Below, piece by piece: positions 1-8,169 of a stretch of DNA of 27,841 nucleotides (its first letter is position 1; each line of letters opens with the position of its first letter). Origin of the DNA: Bimuria novae-zelandiae CBS 107.79 (lineage: Eukaryota > Ascomycota > Dothideomycetes > Pleosporales > Didymosphaeriaceae); the NCBI GenBank assembly GCA_010015655.1, contig ML976716.1, positions 117,274-145,114 of the forward strand, in the 5' to 3' direction. The position numbers and the translations under genes are program-made. The notes under the pieces were generated by a model. The model made no database searches and was not told where the DNA came from. It worked only from the letters and a program-made list of their open reading frames with translations.

Positions 1-465
1 TCATCCCAAGTAACTGGCCGACCAGTTACTCCTCCCGCAGCTTATCAAACATCAGATCGATTAGATCAAGTCTTTAACACCCCACGAAGCTCACAGGCCC
101 TATATAAGGCTCAGCAGCAACTTCTACTGTCAGAATCTCTCTCACGAAGCACCCGCTTAGTGCTTGGCAAAGCAGGCAAAGCTATTGCAGAAGCCAACAC
201 CAGGGCAGCTCAGCTTGAGGCTAAGAATCAACGACTTAAATATCAATTAGATAGTACTAGGGTTACCCGCGTAAGAAAGCGAGTTCAGGTCAATCCAAAT
301 GAACGCTTTAGCAACGTTGAGAGTATTAAGGCTGCGATTGATCGCGCAACTGCTCTACAGGCTCAACAGAAAAGCACTTCGCTAGAGAAAGAAGCTCAAA
401 AGGCAGCAGCAGCAGCAGCAGCAGCGCTTACTCTTAAGTCTATGTGTACTAAGTGGCAAATATAA
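1..465 (+). CDS. pogo-type (DDE) transposase, C-terminal part, cut by window start
   Basis: The frame is open from base 1 and stops at 463-465, so about 154 residues are visible and the start lies outside the window. The protein begins with a Pro/Thr/Ser-rich linker, followed by a basic helical stretch (KAIAEANTRAAQLEAKNQRL, then VTRVRKRVQV) that looks like a coiled coil, and ends in an Ala run coded by a CAG tract (about 406-425). This arrangement resembles the tail that follows the DDE domain in fungal pogo/Fot-type Tc1-mariner transposases. The catalytic domain is not in view, so the family call rests on overall resemblance. Unlike most of the window there are no RIP-type stops, so this copy is young or escaped RIP. 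A GTG at 160 is only an internal codon, not the start. Confidence 0.6.
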   Translation, partial: SSQVTGRPVTPPAAYQTSDRLDQVFNTPRSSQALYKAQQQLLLSESLSRSTRLVLGKAGKAIAEANTRAAQLEAKNQRLKYQLDSTRVTRVRKRVQVNPNERFSNVESIKAAIDRATALQAQQKSTSLEKEAQKAAAAAAAALTLKSMCTKWQI

Positions 466-514
466 TTGTTGTCGTTGAAAAATCGCGATTCAAAATAGTG
501 TGGCTATCTTAGTT

Positions 515-560
515 AGGGTGGCCGAGAAGTATACGTGGCCGAAAAGTATATGGCCGAGCT
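515..560 (+). repeat. short subterminal repeats at the 3' end of the pogo-type element
   Basis: A unit TGGCCGARAAGTATA occurs twice in tandem (519-533 and 536-550) and a partial third copy, TGGCCGAGC, starts at 551. It lies about 55 bp after the transposase stop, where a terminal repeat with transposase binding sites is expected. The partner end is outside the window, so the exact element border is unknown. Confidence 0.45.
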
Positions 561-570
561 TAGGGTTTCC

Positions 571-891
571 TTATAGCCTTATTATAAGAGTACTAACTGC
601 TTGCTCTGCCTCCCACGCAGCTAAGGTTTTCAAAGAGGATACTAGATCAGGATGCCCTGCTGGAAGAATCTGACAGCGGAGACGAACACACTCCTGCAGT
701 AGGCTTATAGCCTCAGCGCTTCGCTCTAAGCTTTTCCATGTCCAAGCAAGATTGGCCATGCTGGTTAGTGTGGAAGGATGGTCCGCTCCCAGCTTCTTCT
801 TGAAAGTCTCCATCACTTGCACAAACAGCTCTTCCGCTGCATCCCACCGCCCTTGATTCCAAAGAGTCGACGCCAGATTGGCCATGCTGCT
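571..891 (-). pseudogene. TPR repeat protein, C-terminal fragment (3' half of split gene)
   Basis: The minus-strand frame encodes tetratricopeptide repeats of the kinesin-light-chain-like type seen in fungal NB-ARC/TPR proteins. One full 42-residue unit can be read (NQGRWDAAEELFVQVMETF, then KKKLGADHPSTLTSMANLAW), followed by a divergent last unit ending near LAAWEAEQAVST, with the stop at 571-573. TPRs are helical protein-binding repeats. The apparent Met at 885 is not a start: it lies at the edge of an 8-bp target duplication, and the repeat array continues in frame at 2216-2406 on the other side of the hAT element. There is no RIP damage. Nucleotide-binding and effector domains of an NLR are not in the window, so the full architecture is unknown. 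Confidence 0.75.
884..891. repeat. 8-bp target site duplication of hAT-1, left copy (ATGCTGCT)
   Basis: ATGCTGCT at 884-891 is repeated at 2216-2223, directly outside the two inverted termini of the hAT element. Eight bp is the duplication length of the hAT superfamily. Confidence 0.9.
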
Positions 892-1160
892 CAGTGATCA
901 GTATGGATGGAAAATTTCCATGTTCCACTCAATCCTTCCATCCATATGAGTCCATGGAATTCCATGGGGTTGTTTGAGAGCTGTTTCAAGTGAATCTCGT
1001 CGCCGTACTAGTCCTATATCGTAGTAGATCGTTTGGAGTGGGTGGAGTAGTGACTCGCGTTTCAGAACTGTGTCACCTCATCTTATCAAGCTCATCACGG
1101 TTGACTCGGTCACATTAACCATCTAATCCACCCCACGTCGAATCCTTATAAGCAGAACTA

Positions 1161-1364
1161 GTGATGCCTAAAAGACGATTAAACCCCCTCGAGAGTGCTC
1201 TCTTGCGTACTCCTTGCCCATCTGGGATGGCCGGGGATGATCTTGTTACGCCAATAGCTCTCTCATCAGATGATGAGGATGAGAGCCAGCTGTCGGTGCT
1301 TAACACCGAGTCGGTGCCAGTGCCCACATACTATCAAGTAACGAATCAGGATAGTATCATGTAA
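1161..1364 (+). CDS. possible N-terminal remnant of hAT-1 transposase
   Basis: A 67-codon open frame begins MMPKRRLNPLESALLRTPCP, continues into an acidic stretch (SSDDEDESQLSV) and stops at 1362-1364. It has the same orientation as the dimerisation domain downstream and lies about 270 bp inside the left terminus, where a transposase start would be expected. No zinc finger or catalytic residue is visible. It may be a leftover of the first part of the transposase, or a chance open frame. Confidence 0.3.
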   Translation: MMPKRRLNPLESALLRTPCPSGMAGDDLVTPIALSSDDEDESQLSVLNTESVPVPTYYQVTNQDSIM

Positions 1365-1466
1365 GCAGATGGGTAGTGTGTGTATTCTTGTTATTATGTT
1401 ACATGGAGTGATCAGAGGCTCATATATAGTAGGCGAGCTGACTCATGAGACTAGGGTCGTCATGTG

Positions 1467-1968
1467 ACATAGCTCTGGGCTGCTTACATATCAAGGCCCA
1501 CGCAAGAAGCCGAGGTTTCGTTTACTCACTAATGCCCTTAAAGAGACTCGCAAGTTCCCTCTACCAACGCTTGTTCCGAACGAGTTGGATACCTATCTAC
1601 AAGAGAGGATCGAAACTGACAGTAAGCTCGTCCCCTCACAGTACTGGCGGCGGCCGGAGATCCAAGCTCGTTACCCACGCCTCTCGAGGATGGCGATTGA
1701 TCTTCTATCCATCCCCGCCATGAGCTCTGAACCAGAGAGAATCTTCTCCTTGGCCGGAGTAACTCCCACGGATAGGAGAAACAGACTAGCAGAGGAAACC
1801 GTAGAAGCGACTATCTGCCTCGCGAACTGGGGCAACAGCAAGCTTGTGGAGATAGGTAACCATCACCAGGTATTGAGAGGCTCACAATCGTACGACGACG
1901 ACGACGACGACGAGGAGGAGAGGCGTTCAACTACGACGTTTAAGGAATCTCTCCACAGTAAGCCTTGA
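1467..1968 (+). pseudogene. hAT transposase C-terminal dimerisation domain (truncated)
   Basis: The frame is open from just after a TGA near 1464 to the stop at 1966-1968. The middle shows the hallmark of the hAT C-terminal dimerisation region: WRRPEIQARYPRLSRMAIDL, then LSIPAMSSEPERIFSLAG, then RRNRLAEETVEATICLANWG. In hAT transposases this region mediates oligomer formation and completes the RNase-H-like catalytic fold. An Asp/Glu tract coded by GAC repeats (about 1889-1921) is near the C terminus. The upstream catalytic domain and BED finger are missing, so the protein would be inactive on its own. Confidence 0.85.
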
Positions 1969-2209
1969 GGTGGGTAACGCCGGAGGAGGGCCACTCCTCC
2001 CGAAAAGTGTAGATAGTTACTCTCAAATACAATTGAATAGCCTCACATCCTGATAGAACCAGTTGGATTAGACTCAGCGCTAAATAGATTGTTTTGAAAC
2101 AGTGGATAACGCTAACAAAGTATAAACAACCTTGGCAAGGTAAACAATTCCATGGAAATCCATGGATGAGATGGAATCCACGTATGGAGCCAACTTCCAC
2201 CCATACTGA

Positions 2210-2815
2210 TTACTGATGCTGCTTAGCGTGTCGGGATGGTCCGCTCCCAGCTTCTTCTTGAAAGTCTCCATCACTTGCACCTCCAGCTCTTCCGCTGCAT
2301 CCCACCGCCCTTGATTCCGGTAAGTCAACGCCAGATTGGCCATGCTGGTTAGCGTGTCGGGATGGTCCGCTCCCAGCTTCTTCTTGCGAGTCTCCATCAC
2401 TTGCACCAGCAGCGTTGGCAGCACCTTTGAGTGCCCCCCCAGCGCGTCCGCCACGGCCACCGCCACGGCCACGGCCATGAGGCTCAGCCTCAGCCTCGCG
2501 CTTCTGAGGAGGGTTGAGGCTGTCGTGAATCCGAAGCCCGTCAGAGATGATTCCAGCAGCGTTGGCAGCACCTTTGAGTGCCCCCCCAGCGCGTCCGCCA
2601 CGGCCACGGCCACGGCCACGAGGATCAGCCTCAGCCTCGCGCTTGTTGAGGCTGTCGTTAAGCAAAAGCCCGTTAGAGACGATTCCGGCGCCGTTGGCAG
2701 CACCTTCGAGTGCGCCCGCGATGCGTCCGCCATGGCCACGGGGATCGGCGACAGGAGCGGCAAAAGTCATGCCAGCCGTGAAGGCGAGGATGGCAGCAGC
2801 GGTAGAGGCGCGCAT
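2210..2815 (-). CDS. secreted KREAEA repeat precursor (Kex2-processed type), chimeric C terminus
   Basis: 201 codons. Residues 1-19 form a signal peptide (basic start, Ala/Ile/Leu/Phe core, cut after TFA). Three Gly/Arg/Ala-rich units follow, beginning near residues 24, 64 and 111. Units 1 and 2 end in DSLN (the second followed by PPQ) and then KREAEA, with Lys-Arg at 58-59 and 105-106. KR-EAEA is the classical Kex2 plus Ste13-type site of yeast alpha-factor, so cleavage should release peptides starting DPRG and EPHG with the shared core GRAGGALKGAANAAG. Unit 3 breaks after residue 137, at about 2407. From there the frame reads TPR gene DNA out of frame and stops at 2210-2212 inside the hAT-1 terminal repeat. 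The start has a good fungal context (CAAAATGCG) and a pyrimidine-rich leader. Known relatives are fungal Kex2-processed repeat proteins, including pheromone and ribosomal-peptide precursors; which peptide this makes is unknown. Confidence 0.75.
   Translation of the reverse strand: MRASTAAAILAFTAGMTFAAPVADPRGHGGRIAGALEGAANGAGIVSNGLLLNDSLNKREAEADPRGRGRGRGGRAGGALKGAANAAGIISDGLRIHDSLNPPQKREAEAEPHGRGRGGGRGGRAGGALKGAANAAGASDGDSQEEAGSGPSRHANQHGQSGVDLPESRAVGCSGRAGGASDGDFQEEAGSGPSRHAKQHQ
2216..2406 (-). pseudogene. TPR repeat protein fragment (5' part of split gene)
   Basis: In the minus-strand frame starting at about 2406 the sequence reads VQVMETRKKKLGADHPDTL, then TSMANLALTYRNQGRWDAAE, then a second VQVMETF unit ending HPDTLSS at the hAT-1 border. 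These are the same 42-residue TPR units as at 571-891, and the two pieces join in frame across the element. The upstream border at 2406/2407 is abrupt: TPR sequence is preceded directly by unit 3 of the secreted precursor, so the rest of the TPR gene is missing here. This frame has no start of its own; any translation would come from the precursor start, in a different frame. Confidence 0.75.
2407..2740 (-). repeat. direct repeats coding the secreted-precursor units
   Basis: Two long near-identical DNA units (2407-2553 and 2554-2686) and a more diverged third (2687 to about 2740) are arranged head to tail. They share the plus-strand string GCGTTGGCAGCACCTTTGAG. Inside each is a run of GGCCAC hexamers coding the Gly-Arg tract, whose copy number differs between units. 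Such repeats change length easily by unequal exchange. Confidence 0.85.
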
Positions 2816-3000
2816 TTTGAATGTTCTTCTTAGTAGTGTTAGAAGGGTTGAAAAATGGAAAGTCGATCAAAAAAGAAGAAGTCGGATAGAAGATTAGACT
2901 CGTAGAAAAGATAACATGCGAAGGTATGTAGAAGAGAAGCTAAGCGGTTGTAATGCTGTGATACTTTCCTATAGATAGCGACGATTCTACTCTTTATACA
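2816..3000 (-). promoter_or_regulatory. promoter and leader of the secreted precursor
   Basis: On the minus strand a TATAAA lies at 2993-2998, about 180 bp before the ATG at 2815. The region between is rich in CT tracts (CTTCTCTTCT, CTTCTTCTTTTTT), as is common in fungal promoters and leaders. The bases just before the ATG are CAAA. No RIP is apparent, so the promoter may still work. Confidence 0.45.
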
Positions 3001-3437
3001 CACCTGCGTCCCCCCATTGCAGATTGAGCTTCAATAGCCAAGTACCATCGTGAACTTTAGGCCGTCTCCTATGGCGCCGTGAAACTGGTGTACACGAGGC
3101 CGAATGGTCTATCTCTTTCATCGCCAAGCATTATAGCATGATATTATAAATTATACTTTAGAGTGTAAGGTAAGCGTGGGTGTTAGGAAGGAGCTTATTC
3201 CTAGTGTTATAAAGGGAATAACTAAATAATTAATTATTACTAAACACGAGCTTCTGCGTAGCGCGAATGCATAATCTCCCTGTATGCTAAGACTTGCATA
3301 AGACATCATGCACGTTGAAACAAGACATTCTAAAACAAGACACGCTAAAACAAGACACGCTAAAACCACCTTACTAAGTAAAAATCTCTGCTAAACAACC
3401 CGAGATTATACTCTTAGAAGCCTTTTCTGTTATTAAC
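3001..3437. other. intergenic flank, becoming AT-rich toward the copia insertion
   Basis: No convincing gene. The first 130 bp have normal composition; from about 3140 the sequence is AT-rich with RIP-like TA runs. It ends in TTAAC, the left target duplication of copia-1. The only local structure is a 15-bp tandem repeat at 3318-3362. Confidence 0.5.
3318..3362. repeat. 15-bp tandem repeat, three copies
   Basis: AAACAAGACACGCTA occurs three times without spacing (3318-3332, 3333-3347, 3348-3362); the first copy differs as AAACAAGACATTCTA. It produces a repetitive open frame on the minus strand that has no other coding support. Confidence 0.85.
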
Positions 3438-3576
3438 TATTACGTCGGAAAGAGTAGAGTGTTGAGGCAATCGTTGTTGATTGAGTAGCTACTTTACAGG
3501 AGCTATATACTGTGTGCATCACGTGCACGGGCCGCACGTACGTGGGTGGCCCAAGCTTCTATACTGAACCGTCACA
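3438..3576 (-). repeat. copia-1 left LTR (3' LTR of the element)
   Basis: 139 bp. On the plus strand it begins TATTACGTCGG (RIP-altered from TGTTACG) and ends CCGTCACA. It matches the right LTR except for an 11-bp difference after GTAGCTACT and a few C/T or G/A changes. It contains CATCACGTGCACGG and CACGTACGTG. It is preceded by TTAAC. Confidence 0.92.
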
Positions 3577-3591
3577 CACCCCCTCAGCTTC
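3577..3591 (-). other. copia-1 polypurine tract
   Basis: Read on the minus strand, GAAGCTGAGGGGGTG lies directly before the LTR start TGTGACGG. This is the expected position of the plus-strand primer. The same CTGAGGGGGTG abuts the LTR of copia-2 at 15073-15083, showing the two are related. Confidence 0.8.
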
Positions 3592-3669
3592 ATGTCGATC
3601 GAGAGGTGAAGCTAAAATCTTACTCGATTAGGTAACTAGATACATAAAATTATTGTTATTAACGCTGCC

Positions 3670-3717
3670 CTAGAGGCGTTGCGCGATATTAACAAGATAG
3701 AGCTATTAAATAAACTC
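3670..3717 (-). pseudogene. copia-1 Pol C-terminal tail, cut off by gypsy-1
   Basis: The minus-strand frame that ends at 9226 (ADGLTKVLLKAKY, then EF) continues after the gypsy element as I, two RIP stops, LYLVNIAQRL and a stop near 3670. Copia polyproteins commonly end this way, with a short tail after the ADGLTK motif of RNase H. Continuity of the frame across the 5.5-kb insertion confirms the nesting. Confidence 0.7.
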
Positions 3718-4194
3718 TGTTAGGATCTGTATTTAGCATCACCAGGCTAACATTCTGAGACGGCCAAGGTCTTATGGGAGCCAATAGTGGCACAGCAATG
3801 GGCAGGTCACGTGACTGCTCGAAGCGCTCGAATCGAGCAAGTCGAGCATATGCAGAAAGCCAAGGCTACGCTCGACATGCTCGAAGCGAGCAAGTTAAGC
3901 ATATATAGAAAGCTAAGGCTGCGCTTAACATGCTTAAAGCGAGCAAGTCAAGCATGCTAAGTATATAGGAACATGAGGATAGACTCTTCCACCTCGTGTT
4001 TAACCTGTTTATTAATCTATCGTTTAGATTCACTTAGGCTCTTGTTAATTTAATTATAATACACCTTACTTTAATACTAACACCCTATTAATAAGCGCAA
4101 GCTATTAATACACCCTTTCTTGTCTTTAATATTGCTCCTGCTAGAGAACTAACCTTAACCCTATTTTAGACTAGCTACCTATAGGGACTTAACA
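3718..4194 (+). repeat. gypsy-1 5' LTR
   Basis: 477 bp, TGTTAGGATCTG to GACTTAACA, with the short inverted ends TGTTA/TAACA. Differences from the 3' LTR are nearly all C/T or G/A at CA or TG sites (for example GGCACAGCAATGGG against GGCATAGTAATAGG), the mark of RIP after insertion. It holds the palindrome GTCACGTGAC at about 3808-3817 and a 53-bp tandem repeat. Confidence 0.93.
3827..3956 (+). repeat. 53-bp tandem repeat inside the gypsy-1 LTR
   Basis: Two full 53-bp units (3827-3879, 3880-3932) and a 24-bp partial unit (3933-3956). Each unit starts CTCGAATCGAGCAAG or a RIP variant and ends GACATG. Several parts pair with each other (CGAGCAAG, GCTCGA), so the array could fold. The same array is in the 3' LTR at 8858-8987. 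Subterminal LTR repeats of this sort can be transcription-factor sites; no function is shown here. Confidence 0.85.
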
Positions 4195-4230
4195 TCTTAA
4201 ACACCCTAATATAAGTAAATACGAGACCCT

Positions 4231-5400
4231 TTCTGATGCACTAGATGTTATTCTAGGGAACACTTTAGATAATAATAACAATAATACTACTATTACCTAT
4301 ATTAAGGGAAGCCTTTACGCCAAACCTAATCTCTTTTATAGAGACTGTAAATATACAGAACTATAGATCCTGTAGCTTAGCCTTTACTTCCACGGAACGA
4401 AGAAGGAATAGAATAAAGCTAATAAGACTATTTTTATAGTATCTTACATAAAAGGACTAGCCCTTGCATGGATTTAACCGTATCTTAACTAATACCTAGC
4501 TAGGGAGAACTTGGAAGGAGATACTATTAATAAAATTATAAAAGACTACGACGAGTTCTGCAAGAACGTTAAATAGTACTTTAGAGTAGCTAATTAGGAG
4601 GCTATTACTAAAAGAGCTATCTAGTAACTTAAGCAAGTCCGCTTAGCTACTAAATACGACTTCAAATTCTGCAGACACGCTGATTAAATCTATTAGAACG
4701 AAGCAACTCTTATAACTATATACTATTAAGGACTTAAGCCTAACCTACGCGAAGAACTACTGCGTAGCGGAGTAAAGATAGATACACTAGAAGCACTGTT
4801 AAAGGAAGCTATTAAGATTAATAAGGAATGGTACGAACTGAAATGCGATATACGATGGAACTAGTTAGGACGACAAGGCTATAGACCACCCTTAAGCCAC
4901 GATAATTATCGCAATTAACAGACTTTTAGGCCAAGATAAGATAACTACGGACCTTAGCCAATGGAAGGAATCCAGTACTATAACTAAATTAATGCAATTA
5001 GAAAAGGAACAGGAAAGTCTCTAGGCTATCGCAAGAAGCCTAACTAAAGACGTATCTTAGATAGAACCCGACGATAACAGGGGACTGAGACACGCACTTA
5101 TTTTACGTGTGGCAAACTAGGCTACATAGCCAGGAACTGCAGATCTAAGAACAAGGTTATTAGATAGTTAAACGTACTAACTATTAAGGACGCAGACGCG
5201 ACTAACGAAGAATAGCAAGTTATTAGTGCTATTAAATAACTTAATAACTAAGATAGGGACTTAGAGCGAATAGACTCGCCCGACTCTTAGCTATACGAGG
5301 ATGCAGAAGAAGAATCGAAGGTGGAGTAAGAGGAGCTAAAGAAACGCGCCCCCACACCGCATCTAAATGCAAGAAGACTCACGGATAAGGAAGAATATAA
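4231..5400 (+). pseudogene. gypsy-1 gag relic with CCHC zinc knuckle
   Basis: The plus strand can be read through RIP stops as a Gag-like protein, including stretches such as LREELLRSGVKIDTLEALLK and a basic region before the knuckle. The zinc knuckle lies at about 5099-5140 and reads YFTCGKLGYIARNC. The family pattern is C-X2-C-X4-H-X4-C, so the first Cys and the His have become Tyr, both explainable by G-to-A or C-to-T changes. The knuckle binds genomic RNA in intact elements. Its frame (codon starting at 5099) differs from that of Pol, so a frameshift or a deletion joins the two. The start codon cannot be fixed because of mutation. Confidence 0.75.
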
Positions 5401-5499
5401 TGTATTTTAATTCTTGGATTAACATTAACCGCGTGAAACTGATTTTGGATTTACGGTAACTAAGCCAAATACGATACGCACCAAACTAATTAGCCTAGC

Positions 5500-8169
5500 A
5501 ATGTAAGAATTCGCAGACCACGGTTATAAACACTAGAACTCCAAGAAGAAAAGGAATTCATTAAGAAGAATTTGGCAAAAGGATACATACGACCATCAAA
5601 GTCACCAGCGGCAAGCCCATTCATGTTTATACTTAAGAAGAGCGGCGAATTGCGACCCTGCGTAGACTATTAAAAACTTAATAATATGACAATTAAGAAC
5701 TAATACCCGTTACTAAACATTAGAGAACTACGAGACAGGCTAGCACAAGCAAAGATGTTTACCTCACTAGACCTACGCGATAGATACTACCTTATATAAA
5801 TTAAGGAAGGTAAAGAATAGAAAACAGTATTTAAATCTAGATACGGACTGTTTAAGTACACTATTATGCCATTTAGACTTATAAACGCACTGGCTACATT
5901 CTAGGCGCTTATTAATAACGTCTTATAATACTACCTTAACATCTTTATTATTACATACATGGACGACATTCTAATCTACTTAGAAAACATAAACGACCAC
6001 GTGGAACATGTTAAGATGGTACTTAAGGAACTTAATAAGTCACACTTACGACTTAAACTAGAAAAGTGTAAGTTTTTCTAAACAGAACTTAAATTCCTTG
6101 GACATGTTATTAATACTAAAGGAATTAAGGTAAGCCTAGACAAAATTAAATATGTTAAAGACTAGCCACGACCACAATTAGCCAAGAATATCCAGGAATT
6201 CTTAGGATTTTATAGATTTAATCGATAATTTATTAAGGATTACGCAAGGATCACAATACCGCTTACAAACCTTACTAAGAAGGACGTACCCTTTAAATAG
6301 ATAACAGAATGCGAAGAAGCATTCCAGGCACTATGGCAAGCATGTATTAGTCTACTAGTACTAATGCACTTTCAAGACAATAAACCACTAAGGATCGAAA
6401 CGGACGCAAGCGATTTAGCACTGGGAGCATGTGCAAAGCAAGAAAAGGATAGGCATTAGCATCTAATCGCCTACTACTTATGCAAACTTAACGACGCGGA
6501 ATCACAATACGACATACACGACAAAGAACTATACGCAATTATTAGAGCATTAAAGTATTAAAAGATCTACGCACACAGTTACTTAGATCTTATAATCTTC
6601 ACGGACTACAAGAATCTCTTATAATTCACGACAACTAAGGAATTAACACCACGTCAAGCGAGATGGTCAGAAATAATAGGGCAGTACAAATTTAAGATTG
6701 TGTACACCCCAGGCAAGGAAAACGGACAAGCAAACGCCCTAAGCAGGCGTAGCGATCTTGCAAGAGATAAGATTAAAACCTATTCTGCTATTTTACAGCA
6801 AAATAAAGACGGATCCCTTAGACTAACAGCGGAACTTAATTAAATCCTCGTGATAACACAAGAGGTACCTGTAAAATAATAGACTAAAATTATTTAATAA
6901 TACCACGACGACCCTGCGTACGGACACCTAAGAATTAAGAAAATAATAGAACTTATCCAGCGCAATTACAGCTTCAAAGAAATTAAAGAAGCAGTAACCC
7001 AGTATATCCGCAAATACGCAGAATGCCAACGAAATAAGCACGCAACATATCTTAAGTACGGCGAGATATAAGCAATCCAGATACCAATAGCACTATGGGA
7101 AGATATCGCTATAGACTTTATAATAGGACTACCCGGATTAAAGGACCCAGCAACAGGAATAAAGTACAATTCTATATTAGTAATTATTTGTTAATTTACT
7201 AAATACGTAGAACTACTACTATGCTAGAAGATAACTATAGCTAAAGAACTTATATTCCTTATCCTAGACTGCCTTATACGACACTATGGCATACCAAAGA
7301 CAATTATTAGCGATCAAGACAAGCTCTTCACCTTAAATTACTAAATAACGCTTATAGCACTTATTGGAACAAAACGGAAGCTATCAACAGCTTATCATCC
7401 ACAGACGGATAGACAAACAGAACGTACGAATTAGATAATTAAAACGTACCTACGCATCTACTGCAATAACCAGAAAAATAACTAGATTTCCCTATTACCT
7501 ATAGCACAATTAGCATACAATAACAAGATATTAGCAGTAACGGGATACACGCTATTCTATACAAACTACGGAAAATATCTACATCTCTTTAATTAAACGT
7601 TTCCTACGACTATTAAAACGGAAGAAGCCATTAGTTTAGCAGAAAAAATAAAAAAGACGCACGAATAACTCCGAGAGAATCTTAAGAAAGCTTAACAGCA
7701 AGCTATTTCCTACACAAATTAAAAACAAAAAACGGCACCTTAGCTAAAGAAGGGGGATAAAGCATATTTACTTACAAAGAATCTTCGAACTTAGAAGAAG
7801 AAACACAAGAAACTAGATTATGTTAAGGTCGGACCATTTTTTATTTCTAAGCAAATATCACTGGTTAACTATAGATTAAAACTACCACCAGACGCTAAGA
7901 TACACCTAGTATTTTATATAGACCGATTGGAACCAGCCAACCTAAAGACACTAGTCGAAACCACCTTCTATCACCAACCAGAGGAAGAAAACGAATTCGA
8001 AGTTAAACAAATACTACAACACACGGATTAGCCACGCACATATCTTATTAAATAGAAGAAATACCTATATAGCAAGAACACATAGGAACCTAAGGAAAAC
8101 TTAGCAAACTATAAATAATTGCTCTACTAATACTATAGGAATATACCTAAGAGCCGCTCGCGGTTATAG
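5500..8169 (+). pseudogene. gypsy-1 pol relic: RT, RNase H, integrase, chromodomain
   Basis: A single frame runs without indels from about 5500 to the stop at 8167-8169. In order: reverse transcriptase with [12 protein letters not shown] (about 5635-5670) and catalytic YMDD (5956-5967); RNase H with ETDAS (about 6397-6411); integrase with an H-H-C-C zinc domain (YGHLRIKK and ECQRNKH, about 6905-7040), then DFIIGLPG, IISDQDKLF and the TDRQTERTN segment carrying the catalytic Glu; and a chromodomain (about 7996-8105) where VKQILQH, then YLIK-stop-KKY, then NT-stop-EPKENL can be recognised, the stops being former Trp codons. Chromodomains guide such integrases to marked chromatin. Premature stops at former Trp and Gln codons make it dead. 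Confidence 0.92.

Larger units (their letters stand above)
892..2215 (+). mobile_element. hAT element (hAT-1), internally deleted, with TIRs and 8-bp TSD
   Basis: The ends are imperfect inverted repeats: CAGTGATCAGTATGGATGG on the left and, read from the right end inward, CAGTAATCAGTATGGGTGG. Both are flanked by ATGCTGCT. Just inside each end lie similar ATCCATGG/TTCCATGGAATT motifs (about 949-967 and 2149-2167), probable subterminal transposase sites. At 1324 bp it is much shorter than an autonomous hAT element. It keeps a transposase C-terminal dimerisation region and perhaps an N-terminal piece, both on the plus strand, but lacks the catalytic core. It could only move in trans. It sits in the TPR gene, and removing it with one duplication copy restores the TPR reading frame. 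It shows little RIP. Confidence 0.9.

Noticed and set aside
713..928. Minus-strand 71-codon frame overlapping the TPR fragment and hAT-1 end
   Set aside because: It is the shifted frame of the TPR repeat running out of the hAT terminus, with no start context. It is noted only as a repeat-frame curiosity.
1290..1320. Hairpin CACCGAGTCGGTG resembling the terminal stem of a CRISPR tracrRNA
   Set aside because: It is a 13-bp symmetric string inside a hAT element of a fungus, with no Cas gene, repeat array or anti-repeat. Chance similarity.
2336..2897. Long plus-strand open frames opposite the secreted precursor
   Set aside because: They are antisense to repeat-rich coding DNA and read as low-complexity Ala/Thr/Pro or Arg/Pro strings; the minus-strand frame has a signal peptide and processing sites.
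3151..3369. Minus-strand frame beginning MVLACLVLACLVLECLV
   Set aside because: Its apparent hydrophobic repeat is produced by the 15-bp tandem repeat, followed by AT-rich DNA; no gene support.
6966..7169. Minus-strand 67-codon frame in gypsy-1
   Set aside because: Antisense shadow of the integrase zinc domain and start of the catalytic core, which are clearly coded on the plus strand.
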